Both the position numbers and the translations under genes were made by a program. The notes beneath the pieces were generated by a model that made no database searches, was not told the DNA's origin, and worked only from the letters and a program-made list of their open reading frames with translations. From an uncultured Nocardioides sp. (GTDB lineage: Bacteria; Actinomycetota; Actinomycetes; Propionibacteriales; Nocardioidaceae), in NCBI RefSeq assembly GCF_947488515.1, contig NZ_CANKZF010000002.1, forward strand, positions 1 through 64,000: a stretch of DNA of 64,000 bases. The letters run 5' to 3'. Of this stretch, positions 17,808 to 26,114 are shown one piece after another (the first letter of the stretch is position 1; the number at the start of each line of letters is the position of its first letter).

Positions 17808-17834
17808 GGGATGGACGCTACACAGGACGGATCA

Positions 17835-17865
17835 GAGTAAGTAGATAGGGTCAGTCGACTTACTC
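17835..17865. promoter_or_regulatory. Inverted repeat in the FGE/sulfatase divergent promoter
   Basis: GAGTAAGT (17835-17842) and ACTTACTC (17858-17865) are perfect 8-bp arms with a 15-bp spacer, in the 75 bp between two divergent, functionally linked genes. It ends before the GGAAGGA ribosome-binding site of the sulfatase. A shared repressor site is likely. Confidence 0.6.
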
Positions 17866-17882
17866 ACCCCGGAAGGAACCAC

Positions 17883-19631
17883 ATGCCATCTCGGAAGCTG
17901 CTCACGGCGATCGCCGCGCCAGCCGTCCTCACCCTGACCAGCGTCGCCCCCGCCCTCGGCGGCACGGAGGCCGGCACCGCCAGCGCCGCGCCCGCCGAGC
18001 CCACCTCGTCGCAGGCGCCGCGCCCCAACCTCGTCTTCGTCATGGCCGACGACCTCGGCTGGGCCGACCTCAGCACCGGCCTGCCCAACGGCGGCTACGC
18101 CAACGACTTCAACGAGACCCCTCAGCTCGACCGGCTCGCGGCGGAGGGGCAGAGCTTCACCGAGGCGTACGCCTCCGTGCAGTGCAGCCCCACCCGGACC
18201 GCGCTCCACACCGGCCAGTACGCCACCCGCCCGACCAACAACACCTACGCGGTGAGCGGGATCGCGGGGCTGGCGTCCGACCCTCTCGCCGGGGCGCCGC
18301 ACGGTCGCCCGGCCGACGGCCGCTCGGCGGTCCCGGTCGACTACACGACGATCGGCGAGACCCTGCAGGACGCCGGCTACGCCACGGGGTACTCCGGCAA
18401 GTTCCACGTGGCCGGGGCCGCGGACGAGATCGTCGCGAGCCACGGCTTCGACGAGAACTGGGGTGGAAGCCAGAACTCGCACGCCACCTACTACTTCGCG
18501 ACGAACGACCAGTTCAACGACTCGGTCTCGCCGAGCCTCGACCAGTTCGCGGCGGACTACACCCAGGACTACGTCGACGCGAACATCGCGCCCTACAGCC
18601 ACGGTGTGAGCGACGCCCAGCTCGACGCCCTGGTCGGCACCGACAAGCACGTGACCGACGCGCAGACCGATGCGGCCATCGACTTCATCGACCGCAGCAA
18701 GGACCAGCCCTTCTTCGCCTTCGTCAGCGAGTTCGCGCCCCACTTCCCGGTCAACGACGCCCAGGCCCGTTCCGACCTCCTCGCGAAGTACCGTGCGAAG
18801 GCGCCTGGCTCGGCCCCCGCGAAGCCGTCGTACGCCGCGCTGACCGAGGCTGTCGACCAGTCGGTGGCCCGCATCGTCGACCACCTCGAGACCACCCCCG
18901 ACCCGCGCAACGGCGGCAAGCCGCTCGCCGACAACACGCTCGTCATCTTCACCTCCGACAACGGCGGCGAGGAGGACCCGATCGAGGCGGGTGCCTGGAA
19001 CGGCCCGCTCCGTGAGGACAAGGGCTTCATGTACGAGGGTGGCGTGCGCGTGCCGTGGATCGTGTGGAGCGGTGGCTCCGACCTCGTCCGCGGCGGCGGG
19101 CGCACCAACGAGACGATCGTCAACAGCACCGACCTCTACACGACGCTCGCGTCCTACGCGCAGGCCGAGCTGCCCGCCGGCGTCCCGCTCGACGGCGTCG
19201 ACCTGAAGCCGGCCTTCAGCAAGGGCGCGACGATCAACCGCGACCACTTCCACCACGTCCCCGGCTACGTCCGGTTCGGCGGGCAGGTGCAGTCGCGACC
19301 GTTCTCGAGCGTCCGCGACGGCCGCTGGAAGCTCTACTACGAGTACACCGACGGCTCCTTCGAGCTCTACGACCTGACGACCGACATCGGCGAGACCACC
19401 GACCTCGCGGCCGACCGGCCCGGCCAGGTGCACCGCCTCGGCCAGAAGCTGATCGCCTGGCTCGACGAGACCGACGCGCCGCTCGCGACGCTGCGGGCAG
19501 GGCAGCCGCCGCGCGTGCTCGAGGACGTCAGGGGCGAGACCTACGCCGACGGCACGATCACCCGACGCCGCGGCGAGACCATCTCGGTCACCGCGGGCCA
19601 GTCGGTCCCGTTCGTGCTGCCCCGGCCGTAG
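17883..19631 (+). CDS. Secreted arylsulfatase-family enzyme
   Basis: A 582-residue alkaline-phosphatase-superfamily sulfatase. A signal peptide (KLLTAIAAPAVLTLTSVAPA, then a cleavage region around ALGG or SAAPA) indicates export. The N-terminal metal motif is NLVFVMADDLGWAD, and the active-site signature C-x-P-x-R appears as CSPTR with Cys101 to be converted to formylglycine, followed by TALHTGQY. Later blocks include GYATGYSGKFHV, FFAFVSEFAPHFPV and FTSDNGG. ATG at 17883 has GGAAGGA upstream. It is opposite the formylglycine enzyme gene, which strongly supports activity. The physiological sulfate ester is unknown. Confidence 0.92.
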   Translation: MPSRKLLTAIAAPAVLTLTSVAPALGGTEAGTASAAPAEPTSSQAPRPNLVFVMADDLGWADLSTGLPNGGYANDFNETPQLDRLAAEGQSFTEAYASVQCSPTRTALHTGQYATRPTNNTYAVSGIAGLASDPLAGAPHGRPADGRSAVPVDYTTIGETLQDAGYATGYSGKFHVAGAADEIVASHGFDENWGGSQNSHATYYFATNDQFNDSVSPSLDQFAADYTQDYVDANIAPYSHGVSDAQLDALVGTDKHVTDAQTDAAIDFIDRSKDQPFFAFVSEFAPHFPVNDAQARSDLLAKYRAKAPGSAPAKPSYAALTEAVDQSVARIVDHLETTPDPRNGGKPLADNTLVIFTSDNGGEEDPIEAGAWNGPLREDKGFMYEGGVRVPWIVWSGGSDLVRGGGRTNETIVNSTDLYTTLASYAQAELPAGVPLDGVDLKPAFSKGATINRDHFHHVPGYVRFGGQVQSRPFSSVRDGRWKLYYEYTDGSFELYDLTTDIGETTDLAADRPGQVHRLGQKLIAWLDETDAPLATLRAGQPPRVLEDVRGETYADGTITRRRGETISVTAGQSVPFVLPRP

Positions 19632-19641
19632 CAGCCACCAA

Positions 19642-19679
19642 CCCGACGGGCCCGGACGCGTGCGTCAAGGCCCGTCGGG
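19642..19679 (+). terminator. Hairpin terminator after the sulfatase gene
   Basis: CCCGACGGGCC and GGCCCGTCGGG form a perfect 11-bp stem with a 16-base loop, starting 10 bases past the sulfatase stop. There is no T tract, as is common for terminators in high-GC actinobacteria. Confidence 0.7.
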
Positions 19680-19703
19680 CGCGCCAGACCCTAGAGTCGG
19701 CCC

Positions 19704-20714
19704 ATGGCACGGTATGGCGCTCAGTTCGGCCCCGACATCACCTTCCTCGGCGTCCCGGCGTGCGACCTCGACGACGAGGCGACGTACGCCGACGCGGACG
19801 TCGTGGTCGTCGGTGCGCCGTTCGACGGTGGGACGTCGCACCGGCCGGGCACGCGCTTCGGCCCGCAGGCCATCCGGATGACCGACTACCTGCCGCACGA
19901 CGGCTCGCGACCCTCGCTGGCGCTGCGCACCGACGCGCTGCAGGACCTCAAGGTCGTCGATGCCGGCGACGTCGAGCTGCCGCCCGGCGACATCGAGACC
20001 ACCCTCGGGCGGCTCGAGGCGGCCGTCGAGAAGGTGACCCGCGCGGGCGCGATCCCGGTCGTGCTCGGCGGCGACCACTCGATCGCCTACCCCGACGCCA
20101 AGGGCGTGGCCAACGTGCTCGGCCACGGCCGCGTGTCGATGATCCACTTCGACGCGCACGCCGACACCGGCGACATCGAGTTCGGCTCGCTGTGGGGGCA
20201 CGGCCAGCCGATGCGCCGGCTCATCGAGTCGGGAGCGCTGCGCGGCGACCGGTTCCTCCAGGTGGGGCTCCGCGGCTACTGGCCCGGTCCGGAGACCCTC
20301 GACTGGATGGCCGCGGAGCGCATGCGGTCCTACGAGCTGACCGAGATCGTGCACCGCGGGCTCACGGAGTGCCTGACCGAGGCCTTCGGCATCGCGACCG
20401 ACGAGTGCGAAGGGGTCTTCCTCTCCGTCGACATCGACGTCTGCGACCCCGGCCACGCGCCCGGGACCGGCACGCCGGAGCCCGGTGGGCTGACGGCGCG
20501 CGAGCTGCTCGACTCCGTACGACGGATCTGCCTCGAGCTGCCCGTCGTCGGGGTCGACGTGGTGGAGGTCAGCCCGCCCTACGACCACGCCGACATCACC
20601 GCCGCCCTGGCCAACCGCGTGGTCCTCGAGGCCCTCTCGGCGATCGCCCGCAAGCGGCGCGACGAGCGCGACGGGACGACCTGGGACCCGGGCCGTCCGC
20701 TGCTCGACCGCTAG
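19704..20714 (+). CDS. Agmatinase-family ureohydrolase
   Basis: A 336-residue manganese hydrolase of the arginase/agmatinase superfamily, releasing urea from a guanidino compound. Metal-binding motifs are GGDHS near residue 122, DAHAD at 150-154 and SVDIDVCDP near 243; the DGGTSHRPGTRFGP block near 38 is typical of the agmatinase branch. The substrate could be agmatine, guanidinobutyrate or guanidinopropionate; residues deciding this cannot be settled by eye, so no symbol is given. No transporter or polyamine gene is adjacent. Cytosolic. Confidence 0.88.
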   Translation: MARYGAQFGPDITFLGVPACDLDDEATYADADVVVVGAPFDGGTSHRPGTRFGPQAIRMTDYLPHDGSRPSLALRTDALQDLKVVDAGDVELPPGDIETTLGRLEAAVEKVTRAGAIPVVLGGDHSIAYPDAKGVANVLGHGRVSMIHFDAHADTGDIEFGSLWGHGQPMRRLIESGALRGDRFLQVGLRGYWPGPETLDWMAAERMRSYELTEIVHRGLTECLTEAFGIATDECEGVFLSVDIDVCDPGHAPGTGTPEPGGLTARELLDSVRRICLELPVVGVDVVEVSPPYDHADITAALANRVVLEALSAIARKRRDERDGTTWDPGRPLLDR

Positions 20715-20816
20715 GGGGGCCCGGGTCGTCCGGCCCCGTCCGAGCGGGTCCTTCGGGCCTGACGACGACTGGTCGGGAGGAGCACGCTGGAGGCTCCGAC
20801 GAGCCCGGAGGTCCCC

Positions 20817-21002
20817 ATGTACACCCACCAGTACGCCCAGCACGACTGGTCGCCCACGACGGCCGCGCTCTTCTTCTTCGCCCTGGCCGTCCTGTTCCTG
20901 ATCGGCATGGGCCTGTTCCTGCTCGGCGCCAACCGCGAGCAGCGCGGCACCACCGCCCGCCACGCTCATGGCGGTGAGCGGCACGGCCCGCTGCCGCACT
21001 GA
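20817..21002 (+). CDS. Small single-span membrane protein
   Basis: A 61-residue protein with one hydrophobic helix (AALFFFALAVLFLIGMGLFL, residues 16-36) and a histidine/arginine-rich tail (NREQRGTTARHAHGGERHG). ATG at 20817 follows CGGAGG at reasonable spacing. No family recognised; expression supported only by the ribosome-binding site and the clear membrane segment. Confidence 0.55.
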   Translation: MYTHQYAQHDWSPTTAALFFFALAVLFLIGMGLFLLGANREQRGTTARHAHGGERHGPLPH

Positions 21003-21045
21003 CCCACTGCCTACGTCAGAGCCCGCAGCGGAGCCCGGGCTTCCG

Positions 21046-22200
21046 TCACTCCCCCGTGGCGTAGGCGTGGCTGGCAGCCACGATGCCGAGGACGATCGCG
21101 AGCTCGGCGTCGTCGCGCGGTCCGAAGACCATCACGAAGCCGGGGGAGAGGCGCGATCCCGCCCACATGTGCGGCCGGCCCCAGCCCTGGGTGACGAGGT
21201 CGGCGGCCAGGTCGGGCGGCAGGACGAGGTGCATCGACCCGTCGTGCTCCGGGTGCAGGTGGGCGAACTCGCCGACCTGCGGCACCAGCCACGCCTGCGG
21301 ATCGGGCGAGCCCTCGCGGAGGGTGAGCCCCCGCGCGCCGGGCACGGAGATGCGGGACGGACCGACGTCCACGCCGGCCAGGGTGCGGAGCTCGTCGAAG
21401 AGCCGCTCCTGCAGGTGCGCCGGGGCGTTCTGGGACTCCTGCTGCTGCGGGATGGTCCAGCTCACCTCGGGGCGGGAGCCCGCCCGCTGCGGCAGCTCGC
21501 CGTCCGGCAGCGTGGCCCAGTGGACGTCCGACCGCAGGCCGGCCGGGGTGGCGCCGAGCTCGGTCACGTGGGTCAGGCGGTGGGAGATCCAGCTGCCGAG
21601 CTGGTGGACGGCGCCGGCGGTGAGCTGGTGGCCGCCGCGCCCGCGGTGGGCGACGGTCGGGGCGCCCGACTCGGACAGCAGGTACACCCAGGTCCGGTCG
21701 AGGAGCTCGCGCGGGATGACGTGGTCGCCCTCGCCCTGGGCGACGAAGACCGGCAGGTGGGCCAGTCGCCCGGGGTCGGTCGCGAGGCCCGCCTCGAAGG
21801 GAAGGGTGCCGTGGAGGATCGCGGCTCCGGCGAACCGGGCCGGGTCGTCGAGGACGAGGCCGCCGGCGAAGGCCGCGCCTCCGCTGAAGCCCACGAGGAG
21901 CACGGGACGTCCCGCGGGCGCGACCTCGTCGAGCCAGCTGCGGAACCAGTCCATCGTGCTGCGCAGGGACTCCTCGACCGGGCGCCCGATGCCGCGGTTG
22001 GCGAACCACGCGTAGCCGCCGCCCTCGGCGATCGGCGCCCGCACTGCGGCGTACGCCGGGCCGGCCGGCAGATGCGCGGCGAGGCCGAGGATCTGCGCCT
22101 CGTCGGAGCCGCGGCCGTGCAGCAGCACGACCAGCGGCGCCGTCGGGTCGGTGGAGCCGTGGGTGGCGACCACCGGAGGGGCGAAGACAGTCGTGCTCAT
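21046..22200 (-). CDS. Alpha/beta hydrolase fused to a DUF5519 (luciferase-type) domain
   Basis: A 384-residue two-domain protein. Residues about 1-215 form a phospholipase/carboxylesterase-type hydrolase: VVLLHGRGSDE, nucleophile elbow GFSGG with Ser106, QGEGDHVIP carrying the acid and a histidine in RGRGGHQLT. Residues about 265-384 match the DUF5519 'luciferase domain' layout (PQVGEFAHLHPEHDGSMHLVLP, WGRPHMWAG, VFGPRDDAELAIV). The start is the ATG at 22200, overlapping the stop of the dioxygenase-like gene. The hydrolase part resembles B. subtilis MhqD, and with the adjacent VOC protein and MarR regulator suggests quinone or electrophile detoxification. The fusion is unusual. Confidence 0.8.
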   Translation of the reverse strand: MSTTVFAPPVVATHGSTDPTAPLVVLLHGRGSDEAQILGLAAHLPAGPAYAAVRAPIAEGGGYAWFANRGIGRPVEESLRSTMDWFRSWLDEVAPAGRPVLLVGFSGGAAFAGGLVLDDPARFAGAAILHGTLPFEAGLATDPGRLAHLPVFVAQGEGDHVIPRELLDRTWVYLLSESGAPTVAHRGRGGHQLTAGAVHQLGSWISHRLTHVTELGATPAGLRSDVHWATLPDGELPQRAGSRPEVSWTIPQQQESQNAPAHLQERLFDELRTLAGVDVGPSRISVPGARGLTLREGSPDPQAWLVPQVGEFAHLHPEHDGSMHLVLPPDLAADLVTQGWGRPHMWAGSRLSPGFVMVFGPRDDAELAIVLGIVAASHAYATGE

Positions 22201-22715
22201 CGCCCGTCCTCCTCGGCGAGCGGGACCAGCTCGCCGGCCGTGCGGACCCCGCCCCAGCGGCGTACGTCGCCGGCGAGGTCGAGGCGCTCGACGGGCGCGG
22301 CGTCGGCGAAGGCGCCCCACTCGGCGCGGGGCAGCATCCACATCACCTCGAACTCGTTGCCGTCCGGGTCCTTGCCGTAGATGCTCTTGGTGGCACCGTG
22401 GCTCGACTCGCCGGTGTAGGCATCGAGCTCGGCCAGCGTGAGGCGGGCCTGCTCGAGCTCGTCGATCGTGTCGACCTGCCAGGCGAGGTGGTAGAGCCCC
22501 AGGCCGCCGCGGGGGCGCGGCGGCTGGGCGCCGACCCCGAACAGGCCGAGGTCGTGGTGGTTGCCCGAGCGGGGGAGCCGCAGGAAGGCGGCGTTCGCGC
22601 GGGGCTCGCGCGCCATCACCGTCATGCCGAACGCCCGGGAGTAGAAGGAGATGCTCTGCTCCAGGTCCGACACGTACAGGACGGCGTGGTTGAGGCGGAC
22701 GGCGTTGACGGTCAT
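22197..22715 (-). CDS. VOC-family ring-cleavage dioxygenase-like protein
   Basis: A 172-residue single-module VOC (glyoxalase/extradiol dioxygenase) protein. It opens RLNHAVLYVSDLEQSISFYS, with the first metal-ligand histidine, then GLYHLAWQV with the second and KDPDGNEFEVMW with the terminal glutamate, a full 2-His-1-Glu set. ATG at 22715. It overlaps the hydrolase fusion gene (ATGA). In B. subtilis, MhqE/MhqO proteins of this kind pair with the MhqD hydrolase under MarR-type MhqR to degrade quinones; the same three-gene logic applies here, by inference. Confidence 0.82.
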   Translation of the reverse strand: MTVNAVRLNHAVLYVSDLEQSISFYSRAFGMTVMAREPRANAAFLRLPRSGNHHDLGLFGVGAQPPRPRGGLGLYHLAWQVDTIDELEQARLTLAELDAYTGESSHGATKSIYGKDPDGNEFEVMWMLPRAEWGAFADAAPVERLDLAGDVRRWGGVRTAGELVPLAEEDGR

Positions 22716-22755
22716 GGTGCGCTCCTGGGGGGTGGCGGTGCGGCAAAGCAGTAGT

Positions 22756-22805
22756 TGTCACTTCAAGTAACAGCCTACACGCATTGGTTGTTCCATCAAG
22801 TAAAC
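22756..22805. promoter_or_regulatory. Two MarR-type operators between the VOC operon and marR
   Basis: The first site, 22756-22772, is TGTCACTTCAAGTAACA, a palindrome of form TGTnACTTnAAGTnACA. A second, weaker copy (TGTTCCATCAAGTAAAC) occupies 22789-22805, its centre 33 bp (about three helical turns) away. They span the divergent promoters and end 15 bases before the MarR start. Confidence 0.75.
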
Positions 22806-22820
22806 GCTATCCTCGTCTCC

Positions 22821-23315
22821 ATGGAGACCCAGTGGCTCGACCAGACCGAGCGCGAGGCCTGGCTGCGCCTGATCGCAGTGGTCGAGCTGCTCCCGGGGGT
22901 GCTCGACACCCAGCTGCGCAGCTCGTCGGGGGTGACCCACTTCGAGTACCTCGTCCTTGCGATGCTCTCGGAGGCTCCCGACCGGACCCTGCGCATGACG
23001 GCCCTCGCCCAGCGGACCAACGCCACGCTGCCGCGCCTGTCCCACGTCGTACGACGCCTCGAGGACCGCGCGCTCGTCGAGCGGTTCCCCTGCCCCGAGG
23101 ACGGCCGCGCCACCAACGCCCGCCTCACCGGGGCCGGGTGGGAGGCGGTGGTCGCCGCCGCGCCGGGGCACGTCGACACCGTGCGGCACCACGTCCTCGA
23201 CCCGCTCACCCGCGAGCAGCTCGGCCAGCTCAAGGAGATCGGTGACGCGCTCCTGTCCCGGCTCGACCCCGACGGACGGATGACCGCGCTCTACGACCCG
23301 GAGCGGTCCGGGTAG
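22821..23315 (+). CDS. MarR-family regulator, divergent from the detoxification operon
   Basis: A 164-residue winged-helix regulator. The start is the ATG in METQWLDQTE, since the upstream in-frame region is the operator DNA. Core MarR features: LTHFEYLVLAMLSE-like opening (VTHFEYLVLAMLSEAP), recognition helix MTALAQRTNATLPRLSHVVR and wing LVERFPCPEDGRATNARLT. No conserved redox cysteine is obvious except the single Cys in the wing (FPCPEDGR). Two palindromes in the divergent region are its probable sites. Likely represses both itself and the VOC/hydrolase pair. Confidence 0.87.
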   Translation: METQWLDQTEREAWLRLIAVVELLPGVLDTQLRSSSGVTHFEYLVLAMLSEAPDRTLRMTALAQRTNATLPRLSHVVRRLEDRALVERFPCPEDGRATNARLTGAGWEAVVAAAPGHVDTVRHHVLDPLTREQLGQLKEIGDALLSRLDPDGRMTALYDPERSG

Positions 23316-23336
23316 GAGCAGCCGCGAGCGTGCTCC

Positions 23337-25580
23337 TCAGGCGGCCGGTCCCTCCGCGGCGACGGACGGCGAGATGTAGAAGTTGTCGCGGAACAGCCCG
23401 GTGGGGTCCCACCTCCGCTTGAGCTCGCGCAGCCGCGCGAGGTGGGCGGGCGGGAACGCGCGCTCCAGCCAGACCGGCCCGATCCCGGTCTCGAAGCTGA
23501 GGTAGCTGCCGGACAGGTGCGGCACGAGCCGCTCCCAGGCGTCGTCGAAGCGACTGCTCGCGCCGAAGCCCGACAGCGAGAAGGCTGCGCTGCGACCGGC
23601 GTACGCCGTCGCCTCGCTCGGCACGTCGCTGACCGCGCCACCCACCGCCCGGATCGAGAAGAAGTACGACGCCCCCGCGTCGAGCAGGTCGGCCACCTCC
23701 GCGGACAGCTCGGGCGTGAGGTGGTCCGCCAGTCCCGAGTGCGTGTGCGGCTCGCCCTGTCCCTGCTGCGGCTCGTCGCTGCTGAACAGCCCCATCACCT
23801 GGTCGTACGTCGTCAGCACGACGTCCTGCTGCACGAGTGGCGCCACCTCGGCGACCGGCTGCAACCGCTCCACGACGGTGTCGGGGTCGTCTGCGTCGAC
23901 GACGAGCATCGCCTGCGCGATCCTCCGACCGCCGCGCCGCTGGCCCAGGATGACCTGGCCGGTGAGCGTGCGGTCGGCCTCCTCGATCGCGCGACCCCAC
24001 CGCTCGAGGAAGGTGGCGGTGTCGCTGGCGTCGAAGGCGAGCTGGGCGAACGCGATCGTGCCGACGCGTGCCGCGGTGAAGTCGAAGGACGTGGCGATGC
24101 CGAAGTTCGACCCCGCCCCGCGCACGGCCCAGAAGAGGTCGGGCTCGTCGTCGGGAGTGGCACGCACGACACGTCCGTCGGCGAGCACGAGCTCGACCGC
24201 GGTGAGGTGGTCGATGGTCAGCCCGTGCGAGCGGGCGAACCAACCCACCCCGCCCGCCGTCGCCAGCCCGCCGACCCCCACGCCGCCGTAGTCGCCGCTG
24301 CTGATCGCCAGGCCGTGCGGCGCCAGCGTCCTGGCGACGTCGGCCCACCGCGCACCGGGTCCGATGCGGACCGTGCCGGCCTCGACGTCGAGGACCTCGA
24401 TCGAGCTGAGCGCGCTGACGTCGATGACCAGCCCGCCGTGGTTGAGGGACCGCCCGGAGATGCCGTGACCGGCGCTGAGGATGCCGAGCGGAAGCTCGCG
24501 GTGCTCCCGCGCGAACGCCACTGCCTCCTGGACCTCCGGCACGGTCCGCGGCCGCAGGGCCAGGCCGGGTGCGCCGCCGCGCAGGTAGCCGGACCGGTAG
24601 CGGGCGTACGCCGCATCACCGGGCTCGACGGCGCGCTCGGCCAGCGCGGTCGAGAGGTCGTCGTACGCGATGCCGGGCAGTCGCCTCGCCAGCGCTGCCG
24701 GGCCGCGGACGCGGGACCTCTCCTTCGTGCCGCTGGTGCTGCGGGCCTCCGCGACCCGCTCGCGCACCTCGTGGAAGAGGCCGGCGAAGCGGCGCAGCCC
24801 GCCCTCGTCGTCGCCCATCACGATGAAGGTGCTGACGCCGTCCTCGACCGCGAGCCGGACCAGGTCGTCGGCCGACGCCTCGACGCCGACGTTGAGCAGC
24901 CGGGTCACCTCGGCCGGATCCCGGCCGGCGGCCCGGGCTGCCTCGTCGATGGTCGTCATCCCGCGCTGGAGATCGCCGGGCTGGAGGTAGGGGAGCGAGG
25001 GCAGCCAGCCGTCGGCCACGCGGCCGATGAGCCGCAGCATCCGGGGCTTGAGGGCGCCGAGCCAGATCGGCACCTGCCTGGAGGGCGCCGGCCCGCGCTT
25101 CGCCCCTCGCACGTGGTGTTGGGTGCCGTCCACGGCGAGCACGGACCGGTCGCCGGTGTCCCAGATGCCGCGGATGACCTCGATGCCCTCGGTCAGGGCG
25201 TCGACCGCCTGGCCGGGCGTGAGCCGCGTGCCGCCGTACGCCTCGATCGCGTCCCAGAAGCCGCCTGCGCCGAGCCCGAGCGCGACGCGGCCGCCGCTGA
25301 GCAGGTCGAGGCTGGCCACCGACTTGGCGAGCACGGCCGGCTGGCGCAGCGGCAGGTTCAGCACGTTGCCGGAGAGGTGGATCCTCTCCGTGCGCGCGGC
25401 CGCGAACGACATCAGCGTCCACGTGTCGAGGAACGACGGCTGGTAGGGGTGGTCCTGGAAGGTCGCGAGGTCGTAGCCGAGCTCCTCGCTCAGCAGCGTG
25501 AGCTGCACGGGCCGGAGCGGAGTCGCGGCCGTGGGGGTGAGGAACGAGCCGAAGCGCAGGGGATGGCCGTAGTCAGGCAT
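23337..25580 (-). CDS. Fusion of a luciferase-like monooxygenase and a BBE-type FAD oxidoreductase
   Basis: A 747-residue single reading frame. Residues about 1-290 form a bacterial-luciferase-like (LLM) flavin-dependent oxidoreductase: FGSFLTPTA, ATFQDHPYQPSFLDTW, LLSGGRVALGLGAGG and PIWLGALKPRMLRLIGRVADGWLP. Residues about 310-747 form a berberine-bridge-type FAD oxidoreductase with RPRTVPEVQEAV, SAGHGISGRSL (conserved flavin-linking histidine), VGVGGLATAGGVGWFARSHG and the terminal KRRWDPTGLFRDNFYI block. ATG at 25580. The two domains are normally separate proteins. Opposite an HxlR regulator with a palindrome in the 63-bp gap. The combined reaction is unknown. Confidence 0.85.
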   Translation of the reverse strand: MPDYGHPLRFGSFLTPTAATPLRPVQLTLLSEELGYDLATFQDHPYQPSFLDTWTLMSFAAARTERIHLSGNVLNLPLRQPAVLAKSVASLDLLSGGRVALGLGAGGFWDAIEAYGGTRLTPGQAVDALTEGIEVIRGIWDTGDRSVLAVDGTQHHVRGAKRGPAPSRQVPIWLGALKPRMLRLIGRVADGWLPSLPYLQPGDLQRGMTTIDEAARAAGRDPAEVTRLLNVGVEASADDLVRLAVEDGVSTFIVMGDDEGGLRRFAGLFHEVRERVAEARSTSGTKERSRVRGPAALARRLPGIAYDDLSTALAERAVEPGDAAYARYRSGYLRGGAPGLALRPRTVPEVQEAVAFAREHRELPLGILSAGHGISGRSLNHGGLVIDVSALSSIEVLDVEAGTVRIGPGARWADVARTLAPHGLAISSGDYGGVGVGGLATAGGVGWFARSHGLTIDHLTAVELVLADGRVVRATPDDEPDLFWAVRGAGSNFGIATSFDFTAARVGTIAFAQLAFDASDTATFLERWGRAIEEADRTLTGQVILGQRRGGRRIAQAMLVVDADDPDTVVERLQPVAEVAPLVQQDVVLTTYDQVMGLFSSDEPQQGQGEPHTHSGLADHLTPELSAEVADLLDAGASYFFSIRAVGGAVSDVPSEATAYAGRSAAFSLSGFGASSRFDDAWERLVPHLSGSYLSFETGIGPVWLERAFPPAHLARLRELKRRWDPTGLFRDNFYISPSVAAEGPAA

Positions 25581-25621
25581 GGACCAAGGATCTGCCGGGC
25601 TCGCGCGACGGACAAGTGTGG

Positions 25622-25634
25622 GTAAGTGACTTAC
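25622..25634. promoter_or_regulatory. Probable HxlR operator
   Basis: GTAAGTGACTTAC is a perfect 13-bp palindrome, followed by a further GTAAGTGAC half at 25640. It lies in the 63-bp divergent region between the LLM-FAD fusion and the HxlR gene. The half-site GTAAGT also occurs in the inverted repeat at 17835-17865. Confidence 0.7.
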
Positions 25635-25643
25635 GATGGGTAA

Positions 25644-25997
25644 GTGACCTCGACCCGCACCGCGCCCCGGCACGATCACCGCGACCTCATCGACGACGCG
25701 ACGTGCCGCGAGGCGACCCCGATCCTGGAGTTCGTCGGCCGTCGCTGGACCGGCGCGATCATGCTGGCCCTCGGGCGGGGCGCGACGCGGTTCGGCGAGG
25801 TCGAGGCGGCCGTCGACGGACTCTCGGCCCGGCTGCTCACCGCCCGGCTCCGCGAGCTCGAGGCGCACGACATCGTCGAGCGCGAGGTCGTCCCCACCAC
25901 ACCCGTCCAGGTGCGCTACCGGCTCACCGCGCGCGGTCGCGACCTGCTCGCTGCGCTGCAGCCCCTGATGGCCTACCAGCTGCGCTGGGGGAAATGA
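25644..25997 (+). CDS. HxlR-family transcriptional regulator
   Basis: A 117-residue winged-helix protein of the HxlR/YodB type. The family start pattern C-x-(8-12)-GRRWT appears as ATCREATPILEFVGRRWTGAI; Cys21 is the position of the redox-sensing cysteine in YodB-like members. ARLLTARLRELEAHDIVERE is the recognition/wing part. Start is GTG at 25644; the ATG eight bases earlier is out of frame and stops at once. Little Shine-Dalgarno. Likely senses electrophiles or oxidants and controls the divergent fusion gene. Confidence 0.85.
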   Translation: MTSTRTAPRHDHRDLIDDATCREATPILEFVGRRWTGAIMLALGRGATRFGEVEAAVDGLSARLLTARLRELEAHDIVEREVVPTTPVQVRYRLTARGRDLLAALQPLMAYQLRWGK

Positions 25998-26114
25998 CCG
26001 TGGCCGGCCGTCCGCCCCCGACTGTGGGGGTCGTGTGGGACCGGCGTGGGTGGGATGGACGGCCATGAGGTCGAAGGCTGGTCGGCGACAGCAATCGAGC
26101 CGAGAGGGCCAGCC

